Positions 35,735 to 45,641 of a stretch of 64,000 nt of DNA are shown here, piece by piece (within the stretch, counting starts at the first letter, position 1; each line of letters starts with the position of its first letter). The position numbers were made by a program, and so were the translations under genes. Below the pieces are notes generated by a model that made no database searches, was not told where the DNA came from, and was given only the letters and a program-made list of their open reading frames with translations. Source of the stretch: Pinibacter soli (GTDB lineage Bacteria > Bacteroidota > Bacteroidia > Chitinophagales > Chitinophagaceae); the NCBI RefSeq assembly GCF_029961145.1, contig NZ_JASBRG010000003.1, positions 496,001-560,000 on the forward strand, given 5' to 3'.

Positions 35735-36277
35735 GATGTAGGGGCACTTAGATTTACCGGCAAGACAAAAAAGCAATTGCTATGGGAAGCATCTTTTGTG
35801 CAGTCCAAAGCGGGCAAACACATTCCGGCCCACCAGTCTTTTTTCAAAGATCCACTACCCGTGTTTGATTTACCCATGCTCGAAGACCATCCTTTGGAAG
35901 ATATGTTGCAGGAAATCGAAACGCTTCGCTTTCCGCTGGGCAACATCTTTGACCTCTTACAAGATGATCCTTACGCGTACAAGCTTGCCAAAGATATTCC
36001 TGGCTTGCTGGGAAAAGAAGCGGTGTTCATTGGTTACCTCGTTTGTACGAAAGATACCTATACAAAGAAAGAACAGCAGCTTATGCATTTTGGTACCTGG
36101 GTCGACGCCGAAGGCAACTGGCTAGACTCCGTGCATTTTCCGAACGCGGCCATGCGTTATACATTCCAGGGAAGAGGCTTTTATAAAATCAAAGGACTGA
36201 TCGTGGAAGAGTTTGGGGAGTATGCGATCAACGTCACGGGGATGGTGAAGGTGGGGATAAAACAGGTGAGGGGATAG
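35726..36277 (+). pseudogene. 3' fragment of DNA polymerase III alpha (dnaE-like)
   Basis: A 183-residue open frame whose text is the C-terminal part of a Bacteroidota DnaE-type polymerase: VGALRFTGKTKKQLLWEA, DLPMLEDHPLEDMLQEIE, then an OB-fold-like end (AVFIGYLVCTKDTYTKK, MHFGTWVDAEGNWLDSVHFP, GRGFYKIKGLIVEEFGEYA). The full protein is about 1000 residues, so some 80 percent is missing. The fragment begins exactly where the integrase fragment ends, which marks a deletion or recombination junction at about 35,722-35,735. The origin may be an error-prone dnaE2/imuC copy; that is inference. Confidence 0.75.
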
Positions 36278-36448
36278 CGGGTCCGTGCCATATCCACCCC
36301 AATGACATTGTCTAAGTGTTTGTATGTATGCTTTTGTTAACGCCTGATTAAAGTATTGCCAAAATGAAAAAATAGCTTTTTATTTAGTGTCGAGTTTTCA
36401 CAACTGCTATCATAGTTCACCCAACCCTAATTTCTACATTACATGCAT

Positions 36449-36976
36449 ATGAAAATCAAATTGTCCTTTCTTTTTGTAGCCGGTTTACTTTTTATTTTGA
36501 AAGCGAATGCGCAACTGGAAGCCATTCATTTATCTACCAAAAACTTCAAGGCCTGGGGATTCGGTGCTTTTTTTAATGGAAGCGTCCCTGTTTCTGACGC
36601 CGATTACGTTACCGCAGAACTGGGTCTTAGCGTATTTTCAAGCAACCAGAACAACATCGGTCTTGCCCCCTTGGTGGCTGGTTACCGGTACACCTTCAAT
36701 AGAACCGGCGTCGGACTCTATGCCGAACCCAATGTTGGTTATAGCTTTGGCGGATCGGATATCCAGGTGAATACCGGCGATGGGAATTACGCTGATCAAA
36801 AAGTTGCGGGGGCCGCAGCCGGTATAACGGTCGGCTATCTGTTTCCTATCTCGGAAGGCGCCTTGCCGATACAATTTAACCTCGGTGTACGGTATGAACA
36901 CATTTTCGCACCGGTTGGTATCCATATGGTATCCCTCAGAATTGCCCATGCCTTTTGTTTCGGACGAAGAGATTGA
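36449..36976 (+). CDS. Putative outer-membrane beta-barrel protein
   Basis: From ATG 36449 it is 175 residues (ATG 36443 is two codons earlier) with a signal peptide MKIKLSFLFVAGLLFILKA. The remainder is made of alternating amphipathic strands with Gly/Tyr turns (FGAFFNGSVPVSDADYVTAE, VAGYRYTFNRTGVGLYAEPN, AGITVGYLF, FNLGVRYEHIF) like a small eight-stranded barrel. No named family is recognised. It stands alone between the polymerase fragment and a lipoprotein. Confidence 0.6.
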   Translation: MKIKLSFLFVAGLLFILKANAQLEAIHLSTKNFKAWGFGAFFNGSVPVSDADYVTAELGLSVFSSNQNNIGLAPLVAGYRYTFNRTGVGLYAEPNVGYSFGGSDIQVNTGDGNYADQKVAGAAAGITVGYLFPISEGALPIQFNLGVRYEHIFAPVGIHMVSLRIAHAFCFGRRD

Positions 36977-37048
36977 TGCGACTGGCCATGTCCGTTAGCA
37001 TTTAGCCTTGACATCATTGTTTTACCCTTTGATAATCTATCATTACTT

Positions 37049-37858
37049 ATGAAATGTTTTATATATGCTGCATCTGCTGCACTTCTTGTCTGCTCCGCGA
37101 TTGCTTGTCAGAAAAACGCAGACATTTCTCCTCAATTGATTGGTGACACAGTTCTTACGAAGTGTTCTATGTTTTTTCACGTCACTGCCACCAATGAACA
37201 ATATCCCGTCCGTGTTAATTATTGGATGACAGGAAAGGAGATATCCAAAATCTCCATTGAACCTGGCGACACGCTTTATGATTTTGTGCGTAACGATAAA
37301 GGGAATCTCATCCATTTTAGGGACCAAACTGCTACTGTAAAAGGAGAGACGACTAGCGCTTCAACTTATGAACTTTCTTATACACAGGATAAGATTACCA
37401 TGATAGAGAACTGGCAGTCTTTTGAAAACGGTTATAGTGGTGTAACTACCCGATTTTTAACCTTGAAGGATAGTCTTATTACAACCATTGAAGAATGGGA
37501 TGGTCAGCAGTTGAATGAGAAAACAGACTATGTGTATGATGCGTCTGGCAATGTTATCAAAGAAATGCGAAGCGTTGCGAAAGAAACCATTACATACACC
37601 TATTTTAAGGAGTACAGGAATCCACTCTTGATCAATGGAGAATGCCGTTTAATTAATTTTCTTTTTGGCGCCGGGAGTTACATGAGCCCGAATTACACTG
37701 CCACTGAAACTAATAAACCAGATGGCAATAATGCCCCAAATTATACCGTTATCGCAAAATACGTGGTGAATGATCACTGGGGTAGCTTCCCTACCAAAGT
37801 GCATGCAAGCTCAGATGTGGAGACAATCGATTTTTCTTATGATTATTCAGTTAGATAA
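37049..37858 (+). CDS. Hypothetical lipoprotein with YD-like repeats
   Basis: A 269-residue lipoprotein (lipobox SAIAC, Cys about 20). The body has short repeats of the type FVRNDKGNLIHFRDQ and DYVYDASGNVIKEM, which resemble the YD/RHS-like hairpins seen in Bacteroidota surface lipoproteins of the DUF4595 kind. No enzyme motif is visible. The function is unknown. Confidence 0.55.
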   Translation: MKCFIYAASAALLVCSAIACQKNADISPQLIGDTVLTKCSMFFHVTATNEQYPVRVNYWMTGKEISKISIEPGDTLYDFVRNDKGNLIHFRDQTATVKGETTSASTYELSYTQDKITMIENWQSFENGYSGVTTRFLTLKDSLITTIEEWDGQQLNEKTDYVYDASGNVIKEMRSVAKETITYTYFKEYRNPLLINGECRLINFLFGAGSYMSPNYTATETNKPDGNNAPNYTVIAKYVVNDHWGSFPTKVHASSDVETIDFSYDYSVR

Positions 37859-38034
37859 AATAGATAATCAGGACAGAATTTGTGTTTGCGCAAATTTTGT
37901 TATGAATTCCTCGACCAGTCATGCCATGTCGAGCCTTACATTATTTCCTGAAAGATTAGGCTACTTTGATGAATAGGCAAGAACTTTCAATTTTACGTAA
38001 ACTGCCTTGGAATATTCAAGCACAAAAAATCAGC

Positions 38035-40896
38035 ATGAAAAAATTCATTCTTTTTATCGGGATATGTATTTGTGTTCAGTTGGTCAAGGCACAGGAAATT
38101 TCACTTGCCGGAGAATGGCGATTTGCAATAGACGCAATGGACAGTGGGATTGGTAAAAAATGGTTTGCGACTGCCCTGCCAGACAAAATTATCCTGCCTG
38201 GGTCGATGGCTGAAAATAGCAAGGGCAATGACATCACATTAAAAACGAAATGGACTGGAAGCATCTATGATAGTTCTTTTTATTTTAATCCGAAATATGA
38301 GAAATATCATCAACCCGGTAATATTTATTTCCCATTTTGGTTAACCCCTTCAAAGTATTATGTCGGTGCAGCCTGGTACCAGAAAATGGTGCGTATACCT
38401 GCCAATTGGAAGGGGAAAAGGATTGTACTCTTTTTAGAAAGAGCCCATATCGAAACACGCCTATGGATAGACGATAAAGAAATAGGTTTGCAAAACAGCC
38501 TTGTTGCTGCTCATCAGTATGATGTATCTAAATATCTTCATCCGGGTATTCATCGAATCACGGTCTGCGTCGATAATCGTTTAAAAGTCAACGTTGGCGT
38601 TGATTCACACAGTGTGACTGATCACACGCAAGGTAATTGGAATGGCCTTGTGGGTAAGTTAAACCTTCAAGCCAGTTCTCCCGTTTATTTCGAGGATATT
38701 CAAATCTTCCCTGACCTGAAAAAAAAACAAGCCAGAGTTCGATTGGTGGTAAAGAATGCCAGCGCTGAAAAAACTTCCGGCCGGGTATCAATTTCGGCCC
38801 AAAGTTTTAATTGTGCTGTCAATGATAAAACAGCCGTTTTTTCAAAAGACTTTTCATTATCAAAAGGGGAGATCGATACGTTGGTAGTTGCCATGACCTT
38901 TGATGATAACATGCAGGTTTGGGATGAATTCAATCCCGCGCTATATAGATTAACGGCTAGTTTAAAAATAGGGAATAGTGAAAGTTCAACACTCGTTCAA
39001 TTCGGCATGAGAGAGTTTAAAACAGATGGAAAAAAGTTTCTTATCAATGGACGGCCGGTGTTTTTGCGAGGGACATTGCATAATTGTGAATTTCCCCTTA
39101 CTGGTTATCCGGCAACGGATGTCGGGACCTGGGAACGCTTGTTTAAAATTGCGAAGGCCCATGGATTAAACCATATCCGTTTTCATTCATGGTGTCCGCC
39201 AGAAGCGGCTTTTATTGCCGCAGATATTGTAGGTCTTTATATCCAGCCGGAGGGACCAAGCTGGCCCAATCATGGGGTTAAGATCGGCATGGGTGAACCT
39301 ATTGATCAATACCTATATGATGAAACAAACCGCATGGCAAAAAGCTATGGCAATTATGCGTCGTTTGTCATGCTCTCTGCTGGCAACGAGCCTGCCGGTA
39401 ACCAGGTAAATTATTTAAATGAGTTCGTAGACTATTGGAAAAGCAGAGATAATCGCCGTGTATACACTGGTATGAGTGTTGGTGGCAGTTGGCCCGTGGT
39501 TCCCCATGCCGAATACCTTGTAAGAGGGGGAATTCGTGGCCTTGCATGGGATGCTCCACCTGAAACAATGTCAGATTTTAGTGAGCCGATATCAAAGTTC
39601 ATTGTGCCTTTTGTTGCCCATGAAATTGGTCAGTATTGTGCTTTTCCAGATTTTGATGCAATAAAGAAATATACCGGAGTGTATCGTGCCAAGAATTTTG
39701 AAATGTTCCAACAGGATTTAGCCGACCACGGTATGTTGGAGCAAGCCCATGATTTTTTAGTGGCCTCCGGTAAATTGCAGGCACTGTGTTATAAACACGA
39801 AATTGAAAAGATGTTGCGCACGCCGGAGTATGCGGGATTTCAACTGCTCGGATTGCAGGATTTTCCAGGGCAGGGGACTGCTTTAGTGGGTATTTTAGAT
39901 GCATTTTGGGATGAAAAAGGGTATATCTCTGCAAAAGCGTTCGCTCGTTTCTGCAATGCTACCGTTCCGCTTGCCCGTCTTTCAAAATTTGTTTTCACCA
40001 ATAATGAGTCATTTGAAGCGCGTATTGATATTTTCCACTCAGGTCATGCGCCTATTCGTAATGCCGTTCTTGAATGGGTCATCAAAGATGAGAAGGGTAA
40101 ACTAATAGCAAACGGGCAGTTCAATGCTGGTACTATCGCAATTGGTAACGGCATTCCGATTGGTCAAATCCAGTTGCCATTAAGCGCTGTTACAAAACCA
40201 TCCAGACTGAATCTTGAAGTGTCATTAAAAAATACAGCTTTCGTGAATGATTGGGACTTCTGGGTTTATCCTGCGAATTTGAGCATAGCCGACAGTGGTG
40301 TGTATTACACCACCCAAATGGATGAGCGTGCAAAAAGTGTTTTAGAAAATGGAGGGAAAGTCTTTCTCAACGCGGCTGGAAAAGTTATCAAGGGAAAAGA
40401 AGTTGCTATGCATTTCCTTCCTGTATTTTGGAATACCTCATGGTTTCAAATGAAACCACCTCATGTAACGGGCATGCTTATACAGGATCAAAGCAAAGCA
40501 TTTACTGATTTCCCAACAAGTGGTCATGCTGACTTGCAATGGTGGGCCATTCAACATCGTTCACAGGTAATGGTTTTGGAAGATTTTCCCAAAGGATTTA
40601 AACCCCTGGTGCAACCAATTGATACCTGGTTTATTAATAGAAGGCTAGGCTTGATTTTGGAGGCAAGAGTAGGGAAAGGTAAAATAATTGTGAGCAGCGC
40701 CAATTTGAATGAAAATGCGAATGATCCAGCTGCAAAGCAACTGTACTACAGCCTTTTAAAGTATATGGCGTCCAACCAATTCAATCCGAAGGATAATGTG
40801 CGTTATGAAGTAATAAAAGATTTGTTTGTAAGTCCTTCCAGGGAACAATACAGGATGTATACCGCTGACAGTCCAGAAGAATTAAAACCCAAATAG
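38035..40896 (+). CDS. GH2 family glycoside hydrolase
   Basis: From ATG 38035 it is 953 residues with a signal peptide (MKKFILFIGICICVQLVKA). The frame from 37,966 is longer but lacks a signal-like start. It has a sugar-binding jelly roll (LAGEWRFAIDAMD, WYQKMVRIPANWKGKRIVLF, THIETRLWIDD-like), an Ig-like domain, then a GH2 barrel (KFLINGRPVFLRGTLHNCEF, HGLNHIRFHSWCPPEAAF, the acid Glu in SAGNEPAGN). The C-terminal nucleophile context (PFVAHEIGQYCAFPDF) is consistent with a Glu. It is probably a beta-galactosidase, -mannosidase or -glucuronidase. The stop TAG is followed in frame by the propeller pseudogene. Confidence 0.8.
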   Translation: MKKFILFIGICICVQLVKAQEISLAGEWRFAIDAMDSGIGKKWFATALPDKIILPGSMAENSKGNDITLKTKWTGSIYDSSFYFNPKYEKYHQPGNIYFPFWLTPSKYYVGAAWYQKMVRIPANWKGKRIVLFLERAHIETRLWIDDKEIGLQNSLVAAHQYDVSKYLHPGIHRITVCVDNRLKVNVGVDSHSVTDHTQGNWNGLVGKLNLQASSPVYFEDIQIFPDLKKKQARVRLVVKNASAEKTSGRVSISAQSFNCAVNDKTAVFSKDFSLSKGEIDTLVVAMTFDDNMQVWDEFNPALYRLTASLKIGNSESSTLVQFGMREFKTDGKKFLINGRPVFLRGTLHNCEFPLTGYPATDVGTWERLFKIAKAHGLNHIRFHSWCPPEAAFIAADIVGLYIQPEGPSWPNHGVKIGMGEPIDQYLYDETNRMAKSYGNYASFVMLSAGNEPAGNQVNYLNEFVDYWKSRDNRRVYTGMSVGGSWPVVPHAEYLVRGGIRGLAWDAPPETMSDFSEPISKFIVPFVAHEIGQYCAFPDFDAIKKYTGVYRAKNFEMFQQDLADHGMLEQAHDFLVASGKLQALCYKHEIEKMLRTPEYAGFQLLGLQDFPGQGTALVGILDAFWDEKGYISAKAFARFCNATVPLARLSKFVFTNNESFEARIDIFHSGHAPIRNAVLEWVIKDEKGKLIANGQFNAGTIAIGNGIPIGQIQLPLSAVTKPSRLNLEVSLKNTAFVNDWDFWVYPANLSIADSGVYYTTQMDERAKSVLENGGKVFLNAAGKVIKGKEVAMHFLPVFWNTSWFQMKPPHVTGMLIQDQSKAFTDFPTSGHADLQWWAIQHRSQVMVLEDFPKGFKPLVQPIDTWFINRRLGLILEARVGKGKIIVSSANLNENANDPAAKQLYYSLLKYMASNQFNPKDNVRYEVIKDLFVSPSREQYRMYTADSPEELKPK

Positions 40897-43202
40897 GCAT
40901 ATGACGATAATAGTACAACGGAAATCTATTGGAGTGCCGTGGGTAACGCCGGTACATCTGTTGTATTATGCGCCGCATGGGACGGTAAAAATATAACCGT
41001 AAAAAGTGTGGCTGATTTTAAAGCCGTTGCCCCGGCCCCGCTCGCTTTGCCCAATGAAGTAATGATCAATAAAGAGGCAGAGGGCAAAATGTTATATGTC
41101 GTGCTCAATGGCAATAATCAATTGGTGAAGATCAATTTGGACACGCACACCACCGTGTACAGTGTCAATGCAGGTGTTGCTCCTTATGGCTTGACAATGG
41201 TCAACCACAAGGTTTTTGTTACCAACTGGGGCGGCCAAATTCCCACTGATACAAGCGACGATAAAACTGCGGGAGTACCTTATGGCGCCGTTTCTGTCGA
41301 TCCGGTGACAGGCGCTACTGCCGGCGGCAGCGTGTCGGTATTCAATCCGGATAATGGTCAATTGACAGGAGAAATTAAAGTTGGCTTGCATCCTAATGAC
41401 ATTATCCATAGCCCGAACGGGCAATATGTTTATGTGGCCAATGCCAATAGTGACAATGTAACGGTGTTGAATAGTGCCAGTTTAGTCGTTACCGAAACCA
41501 TATCCGTGCGGTTGCACACAGCCGGGGTGGGTGATTTGGGGGACTCTCCCAATGCGCTGGCGATATCGCCCGATGGCAGTCACTTATATGTTGCGAATGG
41601 ACTCGACAATGCACTCGCAGTGATCAAGCTGGGGGCAGCAGCAGCTAATCCGGGCAAGGGAGCCAGTCAAGTCGAAGGGTTTATACCCACTGAAACCTAT
41701 CCCGGCGGACTGGCGATCTTGGGTGATAAACTTGTAGTGGCTAATATTGAAGGAATTGGCGCAAGGGTTAACAGCCGGGAGATAAATAACCCGGCAAAGG
41801 ATAAAGCAGAAAACGAAGGCGGCGCTTATAATTCGCACAAACAAAAAGCAACTGTCACCATTATTTCTGTACCTGACGAAGCATTGCTGGCCACTTACAC
41901 ACAGAAAGTGAACGCATTGAATCTGGCTTACCGGACGGAACTTAGCCGGTTGAAACCCCGTAACCATATGACCCCCAAACCAAGCCGGAGCGGATTGGCG
42001 AACCTTCTGTATTTAAACATGTCCTTTACATCATCAAAGAAAACCGCACCTACGACCAGGTTTTAGGCGATATGAAAGAAGGGGATGGCGAGGCCTCTTT
42101 ATGTTCGTTTGGAGCGACCATTACACCCAATCAACATCAACTGGCGAGAGATTTTCAATTAATGGATAATTATTACGTTGCCGGCAAATGCTCGGCAGAA
42201 GGTCACCAGTGGACAGATGCGGGCATGGTGACTGATTACATTGAGAAGAATGTGGGTGCATGGTACAGAAGTTACCCGCACGTACAATATGATGCACTTG
42301 TTTACGGTGCAAACGGATTTATCTGGAACCATGCTTTATCCTATGGTAAATCCGTTAGAATTTATGGAGAAGCTTGTAGGGCAACCTATCAAAAAAAGGA
42401 TTTGATCACCCAGTTCCAGGACCCGGAGCAGCGCAAGGCATTTGCGTTTACCAATGTATCTACCATTGCCGGAGTGCGTCCTATTCTGTCTCAAAATTAT
42501 CCCGCCGGGGATGACCTACCGATCAGTGATCAGTACCGCGCCGATGGCTTTATCAAAGAATTAAATGAATATGAAAACATGGCGGGTGACCAGCTACCTC
42601 AACTGATGGTGATGGCATTAAGTAATGATCATACTTTGGGCACAAGGCCGGGTGCGCCAACCCCGAATGCCATGGTTGCTGATAATGACCTGGCACTGGG
42701 AAGGATCATTGAAGCCCTTTCCCACAGCCGTTTTTGGAAGGAAACGGTCATCTTTGTAACAGAAGATGATTCCCAGGCCGGCTGGGACCACGTTTCGGCC
42801 TAACGGACGACAGGATTTGTGATTAGTCCGTACAGCCGGTTACAAAAGACGATCCACACCAATTATAATCAAACCTGCATGTTGCGCTCCATCGAACAGA
42901 TTTTAGGCATTCCGCCCATGAATATTATAGATGCTACAGCTTCGCCCATGTTCTCCTGTTTTTCTGACACCGCGGTTTATACGCCCTACCTATGCCTGGC
43001 CAACCGGGTACCAATAAACGAAATGAATAAAGCGCTCAGCACTTTACAAGGCAAGGACCATTATTTTGCCGAGATGTCTTCAATGCCAGCATTTGATTTA
43101 CTGGACAGGGGTGATGATCAGTTGATGAACCGCATTTTATGGCATTACAGCAATAAAAATAGGCGCTATCCCAAACGCTTTGCAGGTAAGGATGAAGATT
43201 GA
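40897..43202 (+). pseudogene. YncE-like propeller/alkaline phosphatase-like pseudogene
   Basis: Three open pieces join into one protein. 40,897-42,066 holds YVTN/YncE propeller blades (MLYVVLNGNNQLVKINLD, GQYVYVANANSDNVTVLNS, GSHLYVANGLDNALAVI). 42,0xx-42,803 and 42,804-43,202 hold the phosphoesterase half (NQHQLARDFQLMDNYYVAGK, SAEGHQWTDAGMVTDYIEKN, NTVIFVTEDDSQAGWDHVSA-like). A frameshift near 41,980 separates PSRSGL from PERIGEPSVFKHVLYIIK, which stays readable in the next frame. TAA at 42,801-42,803 replaces an expected Tyr codon in frame. The first blades and signal peptide are missing. Not functional as written. Confidence 0.85.
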
Positions 43203-43667
43203 GACAGGCTTTTTTTCAAAAATAAAGCAAATGACAAGCAAGGAAAATATTAAACGTAACTAGTGGCTAATAACTTTTCTTCTTGTTGGCTCACTATTAC
43301 GCAGCTTTGGGTATACTTTGTTGGGTTTCCAAATGCACAAAAAGCATATATAGTTTTTTACAAAACAAATATCGACAATGGAACGATTACGAATGTATAC
43401 GCCGGTAATGGTGCTACGCGTTTTCGGATTGCAGGCATGGACGTCGAGTTAGGAAGGCATTAAGGGATTAGACCTGAGTGAATTTGTATATCCTGGAGTC
43501 AACGGCATGAAGGATCAGGATGGCTTTGTGCTTCCTTTTATAAACGGGACAAAATATACGTTTGATTCACTGGTGGAACAGATACAATGCTTAAATTTAC
43601 GGCGTTCGAGCTTATGCAAGCATTGCTAAGTTAACAATAGTATAAGCAACAGTGATATAGAAAAGTT
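43203..43667. other. Gap with decayed coding fragments
   Basis: A 465-bp stretch between the pseudogene and the alpha/beta hydrolase. A 66-codon frame (43,263-43,463, ending RFRIAGMDVELGRH) and a second piece at about 43,464-43,630 (GLDLSEFVYPGVNGMKDQDG, then FVLPFINGTKYTFDSLVEQI) look like former coding sequence in different frames. I do not recognise the parent. No terminator or RNA was seen. Confidence 0.35.
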
Positions 43668-44402
43668 ATGATCAAGAAGAAACGGCGAATACCAAAAATA
43701 GTAACCACAGTTTGGATAACGATTGGAACAGCTTTTACATTTTGGTTATTTTATTCTTATCAATCTCATGGCATTGATAGGCGGCTATTTCAGAGTAACC
43801 TCAAAGTAACTGTTGATATTACAAATGCCTTCTACTTATTTACTCCAACCAAAGAATTTAGGAACGTGTTCATTTTTTATCCAGGGGCAATAGTGGATCC
43901 AAAAGCGTATATACCACTTTGTAGAAGCGTTTCGGAAAGCGGCATACAGGTGTATTTAATAAAAATGCCCTGGAGACTTGCATCAACCGGCTATAACAAA
44001 CCCAAAGAATTGGATTTGTTTTCCGATACAACTAAAACTTATATTCTATCTGGGCATTCGCAAGGAGCAAAAATGGCGGCACAATTCGTGTATGAAAATC
44101 TTGGCCTCGTAGATAAACTTATTTTGATTGGAACTTCGCATCCGAGAGACATCTCGCTTGCTGATTGCAAAATTCCAATTCTAAAAATATACGGTTCAAA
44201 AGATGGCATAGCCGACGAAAAATCAGTACTTGCAAATAAATCCAAACTCCCTGAAAACGCGAAATTTGCAAGAATAGCCGGGGCAAATCATTCTCAATTT
44301 GGTTTCTACGGATTTCAATTGGGCGACAATAGAGCTGATATTGAAAGAGATCAGCAACTAGCAGAGACTTTAAAGAATATATTGGAGTTTGTAAATAATT
44401 AA
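43668..44402 (+). CDS. Membrane-anchored alpha/beta hydrolase
   Basis: A 244-residue protein with one N-terminal membrane helix (about 10-30, IVTTVWITIGTAFTFWLFYS). The hydrolase fold is complete: oxyanion region FIFYPGAIVDPKAY, nucleophile Ser in YILSGHSQGAKMAA (about residue 129), acid Asp in IYGSKDGIAD, and His in AGANHSQFGFYG. This is the Abhydrolase_5 type. The substrate is unknown. It is intact although surrounded by pseudogenes. Confidence 0.82.
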   Translation: MIKKKRRIPKIVTTVWITIGTAFTFWLFYSYQSHGIDRRLFQSNLKVTVDITNAFYLFTPTKEFRNVFIFYPGAIVDPKAYIPLCRSVSESGIQVYLIKMPWRLASTGYNKPKELDLFSDTTKTYILSGHSQGAKMAAQFVYENLGLVDKLILIGTSHPRDISLADCKIPILKIYGSKDGIADEKSVLANKSKLPENAKFARIAGANHSQFGFYGFQLGDNRADIERDQQLAETLKNILEFVNN

Positions 44403-44881
44403 CTCAACTTGATTGCAATAAATTGCGTCTTAATCTTAAAAGATATTTTGCCAAAAGTCCAATTGTTGTCGGTTGGTCTTGGTCGTTTCCTTTCAATTGG
44501 GTAGCGTCATACCGCTCCGTTGTCAGGAACTGAATATCCTTCACCTTTGTAAATGCCTTCGCATTTTTTTTCAAAGTGATTTACGTTGACCATAACTTTA
44601 AGGTTTTTTAGGTGCAACGAAATCAACCAACTCAATTTTAGCGCCAAGGGCAAAAGCAATTTTCGAAAGAAAATCTAACCCAACTAAATAACGCGGAACG
44701 CATTGCATTTTCATTGCAAAGAAACAGCGAAGAGAAGGTGGTTATCAAGTCCGGTTTTTTGTTGGACTCTCGAAGACCAATTTCCACGATTCTTCATCTC
44801 TGTTGGATGATGCCCTAGCAATAGTTGTGAGCATCATTCACTTATTACGCAGCAGATGATAAGAATTCTTTAACATAGATT
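44403..44881. other. Gap after hydrolase; degenerate
   Basis: A 479-bp stretch without an intact gene. Apart from the antitoxin-like fragment on the minus strand (44,598-44,730), it shows no long frame, no terminator and no word-type inverted repeat. Confidence 0.4.
44598..44730 (-). pseudogene. XRE antitoxin C-terminal fragment
   Basis: Read on the minus strand, the frame ends YLVGLDFLSKIAFALGAKIE, then LVDFVAPKKP and stop. The pattern D-x-L-x-K-I-A-x-A-L-G-A-K-I-E-L-V is the usual end of a XRE-type helix-turn-helix antitoxin. The upstream part of the frame is unlike such a protein and closes at a stop near 44,730, so the helix-turn-helix itself is gone. No toxin partner was found. Confidence 0.4.
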
Positions 44882-45400
44882 CTATTTGTTTATAGCTTCA
44901 AAAACTTCAAATAGACAGATTCTCCATTGGGGTTTTTTTAATATAGCAACGTAATAACCAGGTGAAAGCGTTTGTACAGGAATCAACAGTTGTTTTTTCC
45001 CTATCAGATCTTGGAAAAATATTTTTCTTTCTCCTGAAATGTTAACAATTTCAAGGTTTAGCCACTCTTCGTTCAATTTTAATTCAGTGATTGTTAACAA
45101 TGAACTAACCGGATTTGGATAGAGTGTTACTCCCTGCGTTATGGAATCCGTTTGAGTTAAAATAAAGGCTAATGTATTACTTGAAATTGTCGCGGGGACA
45201 ACGGCGCAGGTAGAATTCGTATTCAAGACGGCCCTTATTTTATCCCCTGTCTGTAAAGGATGGTATATTATGATTGAATAGTTTTCGCCTGCAACTGTGG
45301 CAACAAATGTAACGTTATCTCCTTTGCATATTGTGGTTAATGAAGCTTTGATTGACACGTTTGCGGGTTTATTTGCGTTCACTACTATAGCAACTACACC
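44882..45400 (-). pseudogene. T9SS sorting-domain tail of a broken secreted protein
   Basis: A 166-residue open frame that lacks a start and signal peptide. The end is a type A sorting domain: TLYPNPVSSLLTITELKL, LEIVNISGERKIFFQDL, LSPGYYVAILKK. After AILKK the open frame goes astray (PQWRIC...), while the next frame reads PNGESVYLKFLKL and stop, the expected last strand. The shift lies at an A7-C4 run near 44,930-44,942. The front half of the protein is missing upstream. Confidence 0.75.
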
Positions 45401-45641
45401 GCTTTCTGCTGAAGCGGGTTGGGTAAGTCTTGCCAGATTCCGACCTATTGCCCCATGTCATTTCTGAATTCATTTGGATTTATTCGCCTTACGGAATCCA
45501 GAACGGACTGCGATTTTACAGAAAAATTCTGTGTTATAAATAACAGAGTGATTGTTACATTTTTCACCCAGTGGATTTGAAGTCAATGTTTATATTTTCG
45601 TTTGTTTCAATGACCGCTAATATCCTGTTAGCGGTTCGTTG

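Noticed and set aside
43263..43463. 66-codon frame after the phosphatase pseudogene
   Set aside because: No start context or recognisable domain, and neighbouring frames hold equal fragments; treated as debris.
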